This document shows positions 22,216-34,439 of a stretch of DNA of 64,000 bases, piece by piece (positions within the stretch are counted from its first letter, which is position 1; each line of letters starts with the position of its first letter). The notes under the pieces were generated by a model that did not search any database, was not told the origin of the DNA, and saw nothing but the letters and a program-made list of their open reading frames with translations. Source of the stretch: Molossus alvarezi. Its lineage: Eukaryota; Chordata; Mammalia; Chiroptera; Molossidae. A program made the position numbers and the translations under genes. Location of the stretch: assembly GCA_037176705.1 (NCBI GenBank), contig CM073890.1, positions 96,462,591 through 96,526,590 on the forward strand, given 5' to 3'.

Positions 22216-22250
<35 letters not shown>
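22055..22250 (+). mobile_element. Older VES SINE with (AAAT)n tail
   Basis: The plus-strand head GCCCTGGTTGGGTAGCTCAG is followed by GATTCCTGGTCAGGGCACAT, a short CT tract and a tail that has become (AAAT)n. Imperfect flanking repeats are AAGGACTGTGAG before and AAAGAACTGTAG after it. The body is shorter than in the younger copies. Confidence 0.88.
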
Positions 22251-22265
22251 AAAGAACTGTAGATT

Positions 22266-23638
22266 CATTCAATATTTTCTTTTCTAGAATTACCTCTGAC
22301 CAATTTTATAAAACTATTTTATGAAATTAATGAAGAAATACATTTTAAGCATATACCTGATGCCAAAAATAATACAAAACTTCCTGGTACAAAATAAAAT
22401 AAAGTAACACAAAATAAGAAGACAGTAATAGGAACATAATTTAAAGTATGAATTTAAATTTACTGCAAAAGAATCAAAACTAAATGGAAATAAAGCTGAA
22501 AGTACCTGAGATTCTTTTGCTTAAACATCACTGTATGATAATCTATTGAATGCGGTAAGATCAATGCAAGATTGCATTCTCTCCTACTGACATGTTTTGT
22601 TTATTACCATGTATGCTTTTTATTAGCTATGACAATATTTTAGACCCATGTCGCATAAAATTGCCCCGGTTTCATTCATTTTGTTGGCCAGTACAAACCT
22701 GCAATGTTTTTTGAAAATGTCAAGAGAAAAATGTTTTAGTTATTTACTTCCTAGGAAATAGTACGACCACAGATGCTCCTCACACCTTTGCTGAGTGGCT
22801 GCAAGGAAATTCATTTCTGAATAATATACTGACATGCCTGGAAAATGGAAAACACTCATCCCTACATGGTCTAGGATAGGCAGTCATTTATGAGCAAAGA
22901 TGTGATGAAGATTTGAAAGAATAATTCCCCCAAATTTCATAGTTTTTGGAGAAGTCAGATGCTGCAATTGTGAAAACTAGTTGTCATTTAAACAATCTCT
23001 TTTACATTTTTTTTTTTTTTGAGGGGAAAATCATTCTGAATAATATTGGAAGCTAATAAAAATTGAGCAAAAAATTATATTTTATAACTTGCATCTTGAC
23101 TGTAAAGTAGAAAAATAATCATAACATATTCTTTCTATCACATTTTCATGACTTTATTAAACTGTAACCATGCAAATGTCTGATACCATGCAAGAGCAGG
23201 AAATTATATGTGAGAGAGAAAAATAGTGATGAGAGCTCTTCAGTGCTGGCTTCAATCACAGGAAAACCAGAACTCGGGCAAACCTGAAATAAAAGGATCT
23301 GATCGTTTTAAGTATGTTTCCTAAAATTCATCATTAATGTCACAGGGCAAATAGACGCTAGTCCTTTGGTGAGGCTTTCTCTATTTCTGGACTCTGATTT
23401 GGGCATAGGGCTCACTCTCTCTCTCTCTCTCATCCAGTGAACTGATTTAATTTTGCAAGTACGTATCAAACTGCAAGTGTGTGACCACCAGGACCATGCA
23501 ATGGGAGCTACTAAAAAAGAAGTCAATACAGTGTGAGTCATAACCAAAGAAACTTACAGACAAGGCAACGATCCTAGCTGAGGAATTGGACACTGGCTTC
23601 ATGTAACTACTTGGTAACTGAGATTTGGTGAAATCCAT
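22266..23638. other. AT-rich unique sequence
   Basis: No gene or repeat family seen; poly-T run at about 22,998-23,020 and a (CT)n run at about 23,413-23,431. Confidence 0.45.
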
Positions 23639-23655
23639 CAAAAGACTTGATAGGG

Positions 23656-23896
23656 TCTGGCCCGTGTGGCTCAGTGATTGATCGTGTACCTGTGCACCAA
23701 AAGGTCACTGGATGGATTCCTGATCAGGACACATGCCTAGGTTGTGGGACTGATCCCCAGTGGGGGGCATGCAGGAGGCGGCCAGTCAATGTTCTCTCTC
23801 ATCGATGTTTCTATCTCTCTCTCCCTCTTACTTCCTCTCTTTCTAAAATCAACAAAGGAAAAAATAAAAAAATAAATCTACACCATTAAAAAAAAA
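23656..23896 (+). mobile_element. VES-type SINE (type A)
   Basis: Plus-strand SINE: head TCTGGCCCGTGTGGCTCAGT, B-box-like GGATTCCTGATCAGGAC, body CCCCAGTGGGGGGCATGCAG, CT tract, then an A-rich tail. The flanks AAAAGACTTGATAGG (from 23,640) and AAAAGACTTACTAGG (to about 23,911) form a target-site duplication with two mismatches. Confidence 0.92.
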
Positions 23897-23911
23897 AAAA
23901 GACTTACTAGG

Positions 23912-25169
23912 TACTAATTTTGAGGTGTTTCGGCTGTTCCTTACCAAAGTGTGAAATATACTACATCACTAGTTTCCAACATCCTCCCAGGGGAGTTACT
24001 AATAGAGAACTATGTGTGGGAAGATTGGGAAATCATGGTCTGCTAATCAAGGTGACAGTCCGTCTTGCTGTTTGCGATGTTTTTCAACAACATTTTTCAC
24101 CAGTGTTCAAACAGTTCAAACGTTCCTTCAGAAAAAAAAAAGGTAGAAATCTTCAAAGTGAATTTCTTACATTTCTACTGAGCGTACAGAAGTGATTTTA
24201 AGACTTTAAGGACAGGGGAGTACGTTAGATTGTTCTCACTTATAACTGAGTGCACTGTTTTCTAGCTAGCAAGACATTTCAGCTGAACTCTTCTTAACCG
24301 TATTCCCAAGCCTAGAAAGAGAGCTGTCTCATCAGCAGGAATTGACAATTCTGGACCATGCCAAATAAATACTGTGAAACCCAGAATGGCATGATAATAA
24401 AACCTCAACCAAACAGGATAATAGGGCTTCACTTTCTGTGGTTTCAGCAAATCTTTGTTGCTCTGAACCAGGGTGCGGCCAGATAGTCTTTCCAATAAAA
24501 AGTCAATATTTGACCAGCGTGTTGGCTCAATGCCCCAATATGTTGGCGTGAATTCCACATCAGGGCAGGGGCATGACAAGAGAGGCCGCTGCCAACAGGC
24601 CCTCCAGCTCCTTTTCTTTATCTGTGTCGGCTTCACTCTTTCTACTCCCTACTTATCCACTGGCGCTACATGCCTTTTATTTCCTCAGGTCATGTTTTCT
24701 AGGCATTGGTTTTCAAACAGGGCTCCTGATTACAATAGTAAAGAAGCTAATCACTTCAATATCTGGCTGAAACTTGGAAACAATTAACAGCAAAGCAAGA
24801 CAAGTGATGAACTGAATAATTACTCACATCCTGTTGTTAAAAGTCACACACAGCTCATGGAAATGACAGCATTGTATCAGTACATATCACAACACCATGA
24901 CAAAGTACAAGTCTCAGGAGAGAGTCAAGGTGCATGGTAAATTGACCTCTTCAGATGGGTGTGGACAGATGGCATATAATGTTCTTCCCATCTCTCATTG
25001 GTTTTGATCAGAACTGCCCACATTATTTGTAGTCAATTTCTATGCTTTTTTTCTCCTGGACACTTTTTTAAATCTTTTTTTTTTTTTTTTTAAATGTTTC
25101 CTGGGCTGAAGTAAAATAGATTAAACACCAAGATGGGCCATATTGCCCAGAGGGGGGAAAAACAGAGGT
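23912..25169. other. Unique sequence with an unassigned 124-codon frame
   Basis: The minus-strand frame 24,262-24,636 has no recognisable family and no splice or promoter context, so I do not call it a gene. The poly-T run at 25,076-25,091 is isolated. Confidence 0.4.
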
Positions 25170-25390
25170 GATAATCATAAAGATCCAGGTTCCTCTAGTT
25201 TTTACTTTGCAACCAACTGACGTGGGCAAGTTGCAACTTCTCAGTATCTCATTTTCTTCACTAGTCAAATGAGGATAATATTGCCTACCCTACCCACTCA
25301 CCTCACAGAGTGATGATAAGAATCAAGAGAGATAATAGATATGAAAAGATTTTGAAGTTAAAAGTGCTGTGCAAATGCAAGTGATTATTA
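25170..25390 (+). mobile_element. MIR element, plus strand
   Basis: ACGTGGGCAAGTTGCAACTT, CTCATTTTCTTCACTAGTCA and GTGATGATAAGAATCAAGAG follow the MIR order; it ends in AAGTGATTATTAT. It faces the minus-strand MIR at 25,560. Confidence 0.7.
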
Positions 25391-25559
25391 TGGGGGAAAA
25401 AGGCTGCTGTAGGCAACTCAGCTGGAAAAACTGTAGGCTGGTAGAGCTGCAAAAAACCTGAGAAATCGAGTCCAACCCCCTAATTTTGCAGATGGGAAAA
25501 CTTTGACCCAAAGAGTCGTGAAATGCGCAGATAATTCCCATAATTTGAGATAATAATAA

Positions 25560-25775
25560 TAATTAGAGGGCTTATTCTGGGCCAGACAGCGTGCTATGGG
25601 CTTTACATACATTATTTCATTTAATCTTTTCGATCTCCCCATTAGGTAGGTGTGAGACTCAGGTAACTGATCTCTCCAAGGTCACAGAACTAGTAACTGG
25701 TAAAGGCTGTGATTCCAAGTGTAGAGTTTGTGATGTGAAAGCCAATGCTCTTCAACACCTTGCTACACTGTCTAA
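25560..25775 (-). mobile_element. MIR element, minus strand
   Basis: TTCTGGGCCAGACAGCGTGC, TTTACATACATTATTTCATT and TCTCCAAGGTCACAGAACTA give the reverse MIR order. The intervening 25,440-25,530 (GAGTCCAACCCCCTAATTTT, GCAGATGGGAAAACT) also looks like a MIR-related ancient repeat. Confidence 0.75.
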
Positions 25776-28519
25776 AGGTCATGAAGCATTTCGTTTTTTT
25801 CAGGTTGGCTAATAATCAGCCAAAGGAAACCTCTTTGTTCTCTCAGAGAGAAGCTACTCAATCAATAGATGGAAAGCCAGCAAAGTCAATAAAGAGTGGA
25901 CTACATATAGGACAGGGGTGTTTCCTTCATAAGAGTTAAACACACATCTTGAATATCCTTCCCTTTTGGTATTCTGAAGCTACTACCTAGTATCTTTAAC
26001 AGATGCAGTGGTCCACAAGCAACATTAGTTTGCTTGTTTATAATTTCTAAGCCCTTTATCATAAAGCATATTCATTTTAAAGTAGAAAACTTTCATAACA
26101 TGAGTTTCTTATGCTTTGCCATTTGCAGATGTAGTAGCCAGCATCCCATATCAAATAGTTGCAACCTCTGTAACCAATAGGATGTTGCAGAAATAATGGC
26201 CCGTGATTTCATTTCAAGTTCAACATGTATGAGTATTTCCAGTTCCGATATTAGCCTGGATGATTTTCAGAACTACTATGGACCAGCGACTCCTTTTGGC
26301 TTCCAGTTTTCCCCCTTCTCTAAGGAGAGTGTCTGAGGCCGTTGTATCATGCAGATTGTACCATTGTAAGATAGGTGAGTGGGGAGTAGACAGATAGCAC
26401 GTGTCTAGATCTTTAGATCAGAGAACAACTGTACTCAAGGAGCTGTAACTAAGGGACTCCACCTGTGAATCCACATCAACACCTGGGAGATGAGATTCTG
26501 GACTTTGAGTTAATAATGTACCATGATGAGACTTTGCAGTGCCTTAGGAAGGAATAAATGCATTTTGCTTGTGGAAAGGATATGACTCACTGAGACCAGG
26601 GAGGGCTGTGGTAACCAACTTCCATGTTGGTGCCCCAAATGATTCTCACTTCCTATTACTCATGCCCTTGTGTAGTTCACTTCTACATTGACTAACGCTG
26701 ACCCCTAAAATCAACAGCTCATTGTGGGAATGCATACTGTAACTTTTGAGACTAGATCCTAAAAGTCATTGCAGTTCCTCCTTTGCTTTCTACTGCATCA
26801 CTTGCTCTGGGGGAAGCCAACGACCATGTCAGGAAAACAGTCCAACAAACCAATATAGAGGACCATGTGGGGAGGAAGTAGGACTTCCCACCAACTACCA
26901 GTATCAATTTGTCAACCATGTAAGCAAGCCATCTTTGAGGAAGACACTCCAGTCTCAGTCAACCCTTCAGATGACTACAACTTAAGCCAACATTTTATTG
27001 CAACTTTACGAGAAAGTCTGAACCAGACCCATTCAGCTACACCATTCCCAAATCCTAGATCCTGTAAGAGATATACATTCTTATTGTTTGAATTTGCTGA
27101 ATTTTGGGGGTGCTGTGTAACAGAGGGAAAAACACATCAGAATATTGAAACATGCTTACTTCGACCACTTACTTCACTTCAGCAATTGCTGGTCAGCTAT
27201 AATTTTAGGATCGAGGAAGCTAAACGGGCAGCTTGGAGTACACATTTCAAATGCACTGTGTGTGTGTCTGCGTGTCTCTGTGTGTATCCCTGAACTATTA
27301 CAAATCATTATGTTTCTAGATATCCTTAGGTTTGCCTTCATTTTTTTCTCTACCAATTTCTTCTGGCCCTGAGGATAACTAATTACTTAACTGTTAAAAA
27401 CTTTCCAAACAGTGGGATTTGAAAGGAGTGCAAACATACCCATGAAGAGATGAAAAGTAACTTCTGGCCTCAAATTCATTTAGGAGCTTCTTTTTACTAT
27501 TACTCCTGTTTACTATTTGTTCTGGAAGGAGTCGATTATTAACATCTCATCCTTCTCAGAATTTTTAGAGGCAAAGTGAAATGTGATAAGGTATAGCCAA
27601 TAACTAAAAACTACTACGGGCTTCTTCTCAGTGTTCACCTCTTGTCCATGCCTCCAATGTGGAAAAGCCGGGAGCAGTAGCCACTCCTTAGAATCATGAA
27701 TTGTGTAAATCCCATTTCTGTTTTGTTTTCCTTTTAAAAAGGTTTTATTGTCTCTGAGATCAAGATTCTAAAATTTTTCGGGGAAGGTTATTGACATTGA
27801 CTTTTGGGGCAAGAGATCATTAAATTCATAAAATATACGTTTCAGAGACTGCATGGTCCCCAAATACATGCAGAAAAAAGAACAGCGTCTATGTAGCAAG
27901 ACAGAGGTTATGAGAAATTTTTAAACAATCAGAACTACTTAAAGAGGATTTATGTTGATTCTTCTCCCAGACATTTCCAAAAACTTTCCATAGGTTGTTT
28001 TTTGTTGTTGTTGATGCCTGGTCTATTTTGTGCATTGAAAAACAACATCTACTGGGCTCTTCCTAACCCTAAATCTTTAACTCACCACACTGAAGCTGCA
28101 CACAACGAGATTGTCCTAATACTCCCAGCTCAGAAAAGTACAGAGTCGCAGAAGATTTGCACTGTGGTTCAACTCCAGTTTTATCCTTTTTAAGAAATGA
28201 GCAAATGCTGTCTTGGCAGAGAAGAGCAAGTAGCGTCTCTGTTACTGAAAGGTGAGGACAGAGAACAAAAGGTGGGCAGAAGAGGGTGAGAAGTTGATTT
28301 TTCCTAAAGCAAGATTTGAACAAAGACAATCAATTTTACTTTAACACATATTGCTTTATATATTTCTATCCAAACATAGCATAGACTTTATGTCAAATAT
28401 TATTTATTGGTGTTAATAAAAATTGACTGTTGAATCAGAATATGTCCCTATAATCCAATTGTGTCTGATTTTAATCAAATTCTGAAAATTTTTTTAGTTT
28501 AATCTTGACCATCATGCAT

Positions 28520-28522
<3 letters not shown>
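25776..28522. other. Long unique stretch, no gene seen
   Basis: 2.7 kb with no recognisable repeat except a weak hint of an old LTR near 26,160-26,240 (GTAACCAATAGGATGTTGCA). A 142-codon plus-strand frame at 26,865-27,293 lacks any family resemblance. A GTGTGTGTCTGCGTG patch lies near 27,258. Confidence 0.45.
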
Positions 28523-28558
<36 letters not shown>

Positions 28559-28559
28559 T

Positions 28560-28590
<31 letters not shown>

Positions 28591-28592
28591 TA
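28523..28592. repeat. Compound (AC)n - A(n) - (TA)n microsatellite
   Basis: (AC)17 at 28,523-28,556, an A-rich spacer, then (TA)10 at about 28,572-28,592. Confidence 0.93.
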
Positions 28593-28593
28593 A

Positions 28594-28760
28594 AGTGCAC
28601 TAGCCCTAAGTGTACAGCTAGATGAATTGTATGTATGATTTCATCCATGTGACTACCACCCAGAGAAGATAATAAGAAGCTTCCCCAGCCTCCTCCTTTC
28701 TAGTTGGTAACCAGCCACCTTCACCACAAGGTCACACTATTCTTGCTACTAATATCAGTT
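28594..28760. repeat. Possible ancient L1-related fragment
   Basis: CTAAGTGTACAGCTAGATGA, CATGTGACTACCACCCAGAG and GGTAACCAGCCACCTTCACC echo a common old mammalian repeat. Orientation and family are uncertain. Confidence 0.35.
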
Positions 28761-30026
28761 TCACATGACCACTTTTAAAATAAAATAAATCTCAAAACAT
28801 CATAAATAGTAATTTGTTTATTTCATGGCTTTTGTGAATTGGAAGTAATTACATCATAAAACTTGGGAGGAAACATTTATGATAAAACCTTGTAGGATGG
28901 TGCCTTCTTATTCTGAGGATATAAGGAGAGCAATGGAGACTATTAAAAGTCCATATCTCTTTAGAGAGAAAAATGAAAATTCATATCTGTGTGCTTTAAA
29001 AAAGTTCATCCTTGTCCCATGGGTGATATTTAAACTTTGTAAGTAAGTATAATCATGTTGTTCAACATCTTCATGAATAAAAGTAAAAATAGAACTGCTT
29101 TGCATAGAACCTACTTATGCGTTTCTTTTCAACAACAACAGATCCAAAACCTAGACATGCAAAATTCCCAGAGAGACAGACAGACAGACTTAGACTAAGA
29201 CCAAAGTATTGATTTCTTAAAAAATCTAAGCTACTGAGAAATTATTAGTGTTGTTTGGAAATGACTGTACTTAGTGTGACCTTCGTGCATTGAGGTTGAT
29301 GAAGCCTGTGTACTTTATGTCCAGAAGTATTGTAGCTGATACTTGCTTGGTTGAGAGAACACTATCACCACTGATGCAGGAAATCTATTTTACATGGTGC
29401 AGAAGAAAAATGCACCAGATATATCCTTCTCACTCTTTCAAAAAAAGTTCATTTTGTGTTATTCCTAGGGAAAAGTTAAAAATAAAATACTCAGTGAAAG
29501 TTTAGTGTTTTACATAAGTCTTTGTAAATAGCCTGCAACTTAGAGACAGTGAATTAAGAATTCCATGTTGAATTAGAAATTAAAAATAGATGCAGTAGTG
29601 AGACATTTATTTAAGGCCCTGCCTACGCTGCAGTAAAAATCATGTTCACAAAAATTAAGATGATTCTTGTTAGCATGCTGTTAACACAATTTCTCTGACC
29701 AGAAAATTGAAAAATACAGGAATTATTTTTATTATATTTTAATAACTTGGTAATTCTCTTACTTTTATAAATGATGCATGTATTTACCCTTTAACACATA
29801 TTTATCCTTTTGTCTATTATATAATGAATTAGGTTGATAAGAGTATGAAGTAATAACATTTAAAATATGTGATAATTTCATACAATATAACCATATATCA
29901 ATTTTCACGATCAGTTTTATATATAGAATTCTGAAGTGCAATTCCAGTGAAATCATTCCTGGGGCATTGTTTAAGTTATGATACCACTGTACAGAAATAA
30001 GATGGCTTGTTCCTTCTTCCTGTGCA

Positions 30027-30028
<2 letters not shown>
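28761..30028. other. AT-rich unique sequence
   Basis: No gene or repeat recognised. A (CAGA)n run of four units occurs near 29,175-29,190. Confidence 0.45.
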
Positions 30029-30063
<35 letters not shown>

Positions 30064-30070
30064 TGTGTGT
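30029..30070. repeat. (AC)16(GT)5 mirror microsatellite
   Basis: Sixteen AC units followed with no spacer by five GT units, so the junction is a perfect inverted repeat able to form a hairpin. Confidence 0.95.
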
Positions 30071-32670
30071 GCAAGCAAGTATGAATTTTGAATATATTAT
30101 CAAGTAATAAAGGGGACTATTTCTGTAAGAACACATAACCAAGAATTATATGTCTTCTAATATTCCTATTTCACAAGGGTAAACACTGTTCTCACATTAA
30201 AGAATGAGTGTTTTGGTAACAGATCTCACAAAACTATCTTTGCTAGAATATATGTAGTTAGTATCTCAGTGTACTTGGGAGAGGAAAATTCCCCAAAACC
30301 ATTGAAATAAATGCAAGTGACCATGGTGATAAGTTCTGTTTCCTAAACTTTCAACAAAGATATTTCATTTTTTATTAGTGCTAAGGATGGGCAATCTTTT
30401 GATAATTAATTACTTACTTAATTCACAGTGTAAGGTGTGTCTAAATTACAAACCCTGCCATATACACTTGCCATTTATGTATTTTATTACAGGGTTCTCT
30501 GTCTTTCACCTTCAAGCTTTGAAACACTCAACATCCAATCATTCATTATTGTTTCTGTGCGACATTGATTCTTTTTCTCACTGAGGTGGGCCATGAATTC
30601 ATTGTGGTCTTCCATGTTCCTCACTTCTACCTCTCTCATCTCAGTTAATCCCACTTTAGATGGTGTTTATTAGGTATACAATACCCCTTTTAATTCCGTT
30701 TCTCTCTCAGCTTTATTCCGCCTCTTTCTCTTTACCTCCAGTAAACGTTTCATGTTTTTTTTCTTTCTCATATTTTTTCTTCATTGTAATCTCAAAGGGA
30801 AAGAAAATGTTGATCATAACTGAGAAGTCCTACACTCAAACAGGGGAAAGTTGTGAGCCTTAAAGTAAGTTTAAATATAACACAGAACTATTTCCTTTGC
30901 CTTCTAAAGCTCTTGAAATTATCCAGAAATTCCCAACAGACATTCTACAAATCTCTACCTAACTCCAAGTCTTTTAATAAAACCAGCTTTTCTTCAAATA
31001 CCAGCATCAAGACTGAGGATCAATGAGAAATCATATTAAGTAATATTGCTTTTCTATTTTATTTCATTGCTACTATAGAAATAGTACTTTTCATTATAAG
31101 TTAAACAACTTCAACCATATTGTGGCTTAAATAGGCATTTGTGGGCTAGCCTTGACTCTTACTATTATTCATTCCTAATCTTTGCCTGGAAGTGTAAAAT
31201 AGCACCCAACCTAGCTGCTCTCCTGCTTCTCTCTGTCTTTTTTGCTGTTTTTTTACCCAGCAGTCAGAGTGAGTATTTTAAAGCGTTACTTGTCCAAGTA
31301 AGAATTGTCTAAACCTGTAGAGAAGTTTTGTGTTTATTTGCACCAAACTGGTCAAGTGTACTGAGGAACAAGATCTCAAATGCTCTAGAGAATAACAGTT
31401 TTTCAGTTTTTTAAAATGCATTTTGAATTAAGGAAGTAATGTAAGGAAGATTCCATGAAGATGAGAGAAAGGAAGGTGAGGTCCGAAAGGGTGGGCAGGT
31501 ATTAGATGAGGGGTCTGAAAGGAGGCATTTCAAAGGTGTGTTAGTTAACCTAGACGCGCAGAAGCAGTGGACAGAACTTGCTTATGGCAAAGGTAAGTGT
31601 TTTACTAAAGAAATTATGTGCCAGGGGAGTGACCTGCCCAGTTAGGAATTGATGATCAGATCATCCTGTGAATATCTAAGAGAAATCATGTGTGAGAGAG
31701 AGGACAGGGGACCCGCTTTGGGAATGGCCCACAGTTAAGGGACCCGAAAGAAGAGCTAGAGAAAGAAAGGGGGATGCAGTAGGTAAGAGAATCCCAAAGT
31801 GCAGTATTGTTGACTCTCTGTGATACAGGAGTTGCAAAAAAAAAAAAAAAGTGGGGGTGAATAACCGAGTGAAATATGAGGGTCAAGGGAATAGCCGCTG
31901 GCTTTGCTGAGTTACTGCATTGTTTCAATGTGAAAAATGTCTTCTGTACTTCAAATATCTGTTTTACCTAATGAATGTTCTGAACTTTTGGAAGTATCTT
32001 GTGTATTTATAGAGTCAATTTTCCATGTTCCCAGCACTAACCTCATGCAGACGATTCTGGTTTGCTCTGGATTGTATGCACAGCAGTAAGGGAGTCTATC
32101 CACAACCCCCCTGCCCCTTGAAGGGTTCTTTAAAATCACTTCTTGTAAAAGACAGAAGCCATGACATATACAAGATTGGACGTTTCAGGAGACAGTCACA
32201 GGATAATATTCAAATCAAGAAGAAAAAACATTTGCTTATTTAATATTTAAGAATATTTTCTTACTCTTTGCATGCTTTGGTTGAGAAGTAGTTTATAGAA
32301 CTAAGTTAATATCCTCTAAAACATTACCATCAAACCCCTCTTGGGATGTTATAGACTAAATCAGCATATCTATTGCAAAAGGACTACTCTATCCTCTGTC
32401 AGTATTATGGAAATCATCTTATATTCCAGCAAAGTTATAATGATATATAACTAACTTTTCCATTTTCAACTAATTAAATTCAAAGAAGACCTGAAAGCCC
32501 ATCATCTCTGTAGCATAGTTTATTGAAGCTTGGAAATTTGAACATTTAATCAAAAAATGCGTATCTATTTTGGCTTCCTCTAGCACCTTTTGTTGACATA
32601 AATAGTCCACCAGCTCCAGAATAGAAATGCCAGGCTTTGAAGTTATGTGGTATTAGGTAGAGTATAAATT
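30071..32670. other. Long unique stretch, no gene seen
   Basis: 2.6 kb with no repeat family I can name. Around 31,240-31,310 a phrase (CAGTCAGAGTGAGTATTTTA) resembles an old dispersed repeat. A 15-base A run lies at about 31,837-31,851. Confidence 0.45.
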
Positions 32671-32686
32671 TGCTGTCATATTTTTA

Positions 32687-32835
32687 TTGATCTTTTTAGT
32701 GAGACAAGAAGGGAGAGAGAGATAGAAACATCCATGTGAGAGAGACATTGATCAGCTGACTCCTGACCGGGAATCGAACAGGGATCTCTCAGTCTATGGG
32801 ATGATGCTCAGTCCACTGAGCCACACCAACGGGGC
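32687..32835 (-). mobile_element. VES SINE with internal deletion
   Basis: A minus-strand SINE of only 149 bp. The tail (TTGATCTTTTTAGTGAGAC) and head (GAGCCACACCAACGGGGC) are both present, but the segment between GACTCC and TGACCGGGAATCG is missing. A perfect 16 bp target-site duplication, TGCTGTCATATTTTTA, lies at 32,671-32,686 and 32,836-32,851. The source RNA may itself have been internally deleted. Confidence 0.92.
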
Positions 32836-33152
32836 TGCTGTCATATTTTTAACGTGCATTTTAAAATTCAGATCTTGAAAATTCTAAAGCAGTGAAATTT
32901 GTCAATTGAAAACTACATAATTAATGCAGAATGACTCACATAATCAAAACAAAACAGAAGGCACCCAAACAAAGGTGAAAGATACCACATCTTTATTGGT
33001 TGATAAAACTACTTTCATATGTATGTATAGACTCATTTAATTTACTCATTCTTATCTCTGCTAAGAACCAAATTGTTTTCAAATATTACTATTAGAATTT
33101 CACCTGATAAATTTTGTGTTATAGATGGGGAAACAAGAATGCTTTACATTTT

Positions 33153-33357
33153 TTATTTTTATTCTTCACCCGAGGATACTTTTCTATTTATCATCAGATA
33201 GAGTTCGAGGAAGGGAGAGAGGGACAGAGAGAAACATCGATGTCATAGAGCCAAATCGACTGGTTGCCTCCTGCAACCATGGTACATGCCGGAATTGAAC
33301 CTGCAACTCATTAGTCCTTAGGCCGACACTCTAACTACTGAGCATACCGGCCAGGGG
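33153..33357 (-). mobile_element. VES-related SINE (type B variant)
   Basis: The minus-strand copy has the type B tail CTTCACCCGAGGATACTTTT and the variant TATCATCAGATAGAGTTCGA, also seen in the copy at 35,450. The body is shortened. An 18 bp target-site duplication with one mismatch lies at 33,135-33,152 and 33,358-33,375 (AAGAATGCTTTACATTTT). Confidence 0.93.
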
Positions 33358-33375
33358 AAGAATGCTCTACATTTT

Positions 33376-33880
33376 AACATGCTACAATCCCAAATATGTA
33401 TACAGAACATGACTTTGCCATCAACAACATTTTACTTTATAAAATATAAATTAAAATTGATCTTAGAAGAATACCTAATGTTATAGAAAGAAAGAATTAA
33501 TGTTATAGAAAAGTAATTTTTGACACTGGAAAATTGTACAATGAAAAACATTCTACAGTGAAAAAAGTCTACAAAAATAGTAATGATATTTTTTGTGTGT
33601 ATGTATGCAAAAAATGGTATATGTTTGTTAAAGACTGAAATGACATCTACCAAAATGCAATATGTTAGGATTAATATTAATTTGGGGGGGGCGCTTATTT
33701 GCATTTTCTGAATATTATGCAATGTACTGGTGTTATTTGGGTATTTATTTTATAATTATGTATGAAATTATGTGCCAGGCTGTAGGACTGTATATTCAAA
33801 GGTACCAAACAAACCCAATTCCTATGTATACAGGGCTGATATTTATAATACATAGTTTGCTTTAAAATGTTTATTTCCTA
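33376..33880. other. AT-rich unique sequence
   Basis: No gene or repeat seen. A GGGGGGG run occurs near 33,684. Confidence 0.45.
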
Positions 33881-34150
33881 GTGGTTAAGAGCACAGGGCT
33901 TTGGAGACCAATTGCGTGGGTTCAAACCCTAGCTTTGCCACTTACTGAGTGTGACTTTGGATGAGTTATTTAATCTGTCTGTGCCCCAGGAGCCCTCATG
34001 GGTAGTAGAGGAATAATAGTAATACTTGCATCATAAAGGTGTTTTGAGAAATAGTGAGTTGATACCTGTAAAGCACTTAAATCAGTGCTAGCAGCTGGTA
34101 AGCCCTTGCAGGCGTATGCTGTTATTATTACTATTGTTATTATTAATTGC
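33881..34150 (+). mobile_element. MIR element, nearly complete
   Basis: AGTGGTTAAGAGCACAGGGC, GGGTTCAAACCCTAGCTTTG, TGAGTGTGACTTTGGATGAG and AAAGCACTTAAATCAGTGCT cover the MIR from its tRNA-like head to its 3' region. It is one of the best preserved ancient SINEs in the window. Confidence 0.87.
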
Positions 34151-34196
34151 ATTTTTAAATCCCTTATATAGATAAGAAATTTCATTGCTCCTTTTT

Positions 34197-34424
34197 TTTT
34201 TATTCTCACCCAAGGACATTTTTCCATTTTTTGTTCAGAAAAACTGGGGGAGAGAGAGAGAAACATCGACGTAAAAGGGACACATCGAGTGACTGCCACC
34301 CGCACAACCCAACCAGGGCCGGGGACAAACTGCAACCAAGGTACATGCCCTTAGCGGGAACCGAACCCAGGTCTCTCCCGACCGCAGGCCGACGCTCTAA
34401 CCGCTGAGCTAAACCGGCCAGGGC
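34197..34424 (-). mobile_element. Young VES-related SINE (type B)
   Basis: Minus-strand copy with the complete tail phrase TTCTCACCCAAGGACATTTT, the body AACCAGGGCCGGGGACAAAC and a head ending TAAACCGGCCAGGGC. A perfect 15 bp target-site duplication, TCATTGCTCCTTTTT, lies at 34,182-34,196 and 34,425-34,439. It inserted immediately downstream of the MIR. Confidence 0.95.
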
Positions 34425-34439
34425 TCATTGCTCCTTTTT

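Noticed and set aside
26865..27293. 142-codon plus-strand frame as a possible gene
   Set aside because: No family resemblance; low-complexity C-terminal part comes from a GT-rich patch.
28523..28592. CRISPR-like or other array
   Set aside because: These are dinucleotide microsatellites without spacers, in a mammalian genome.
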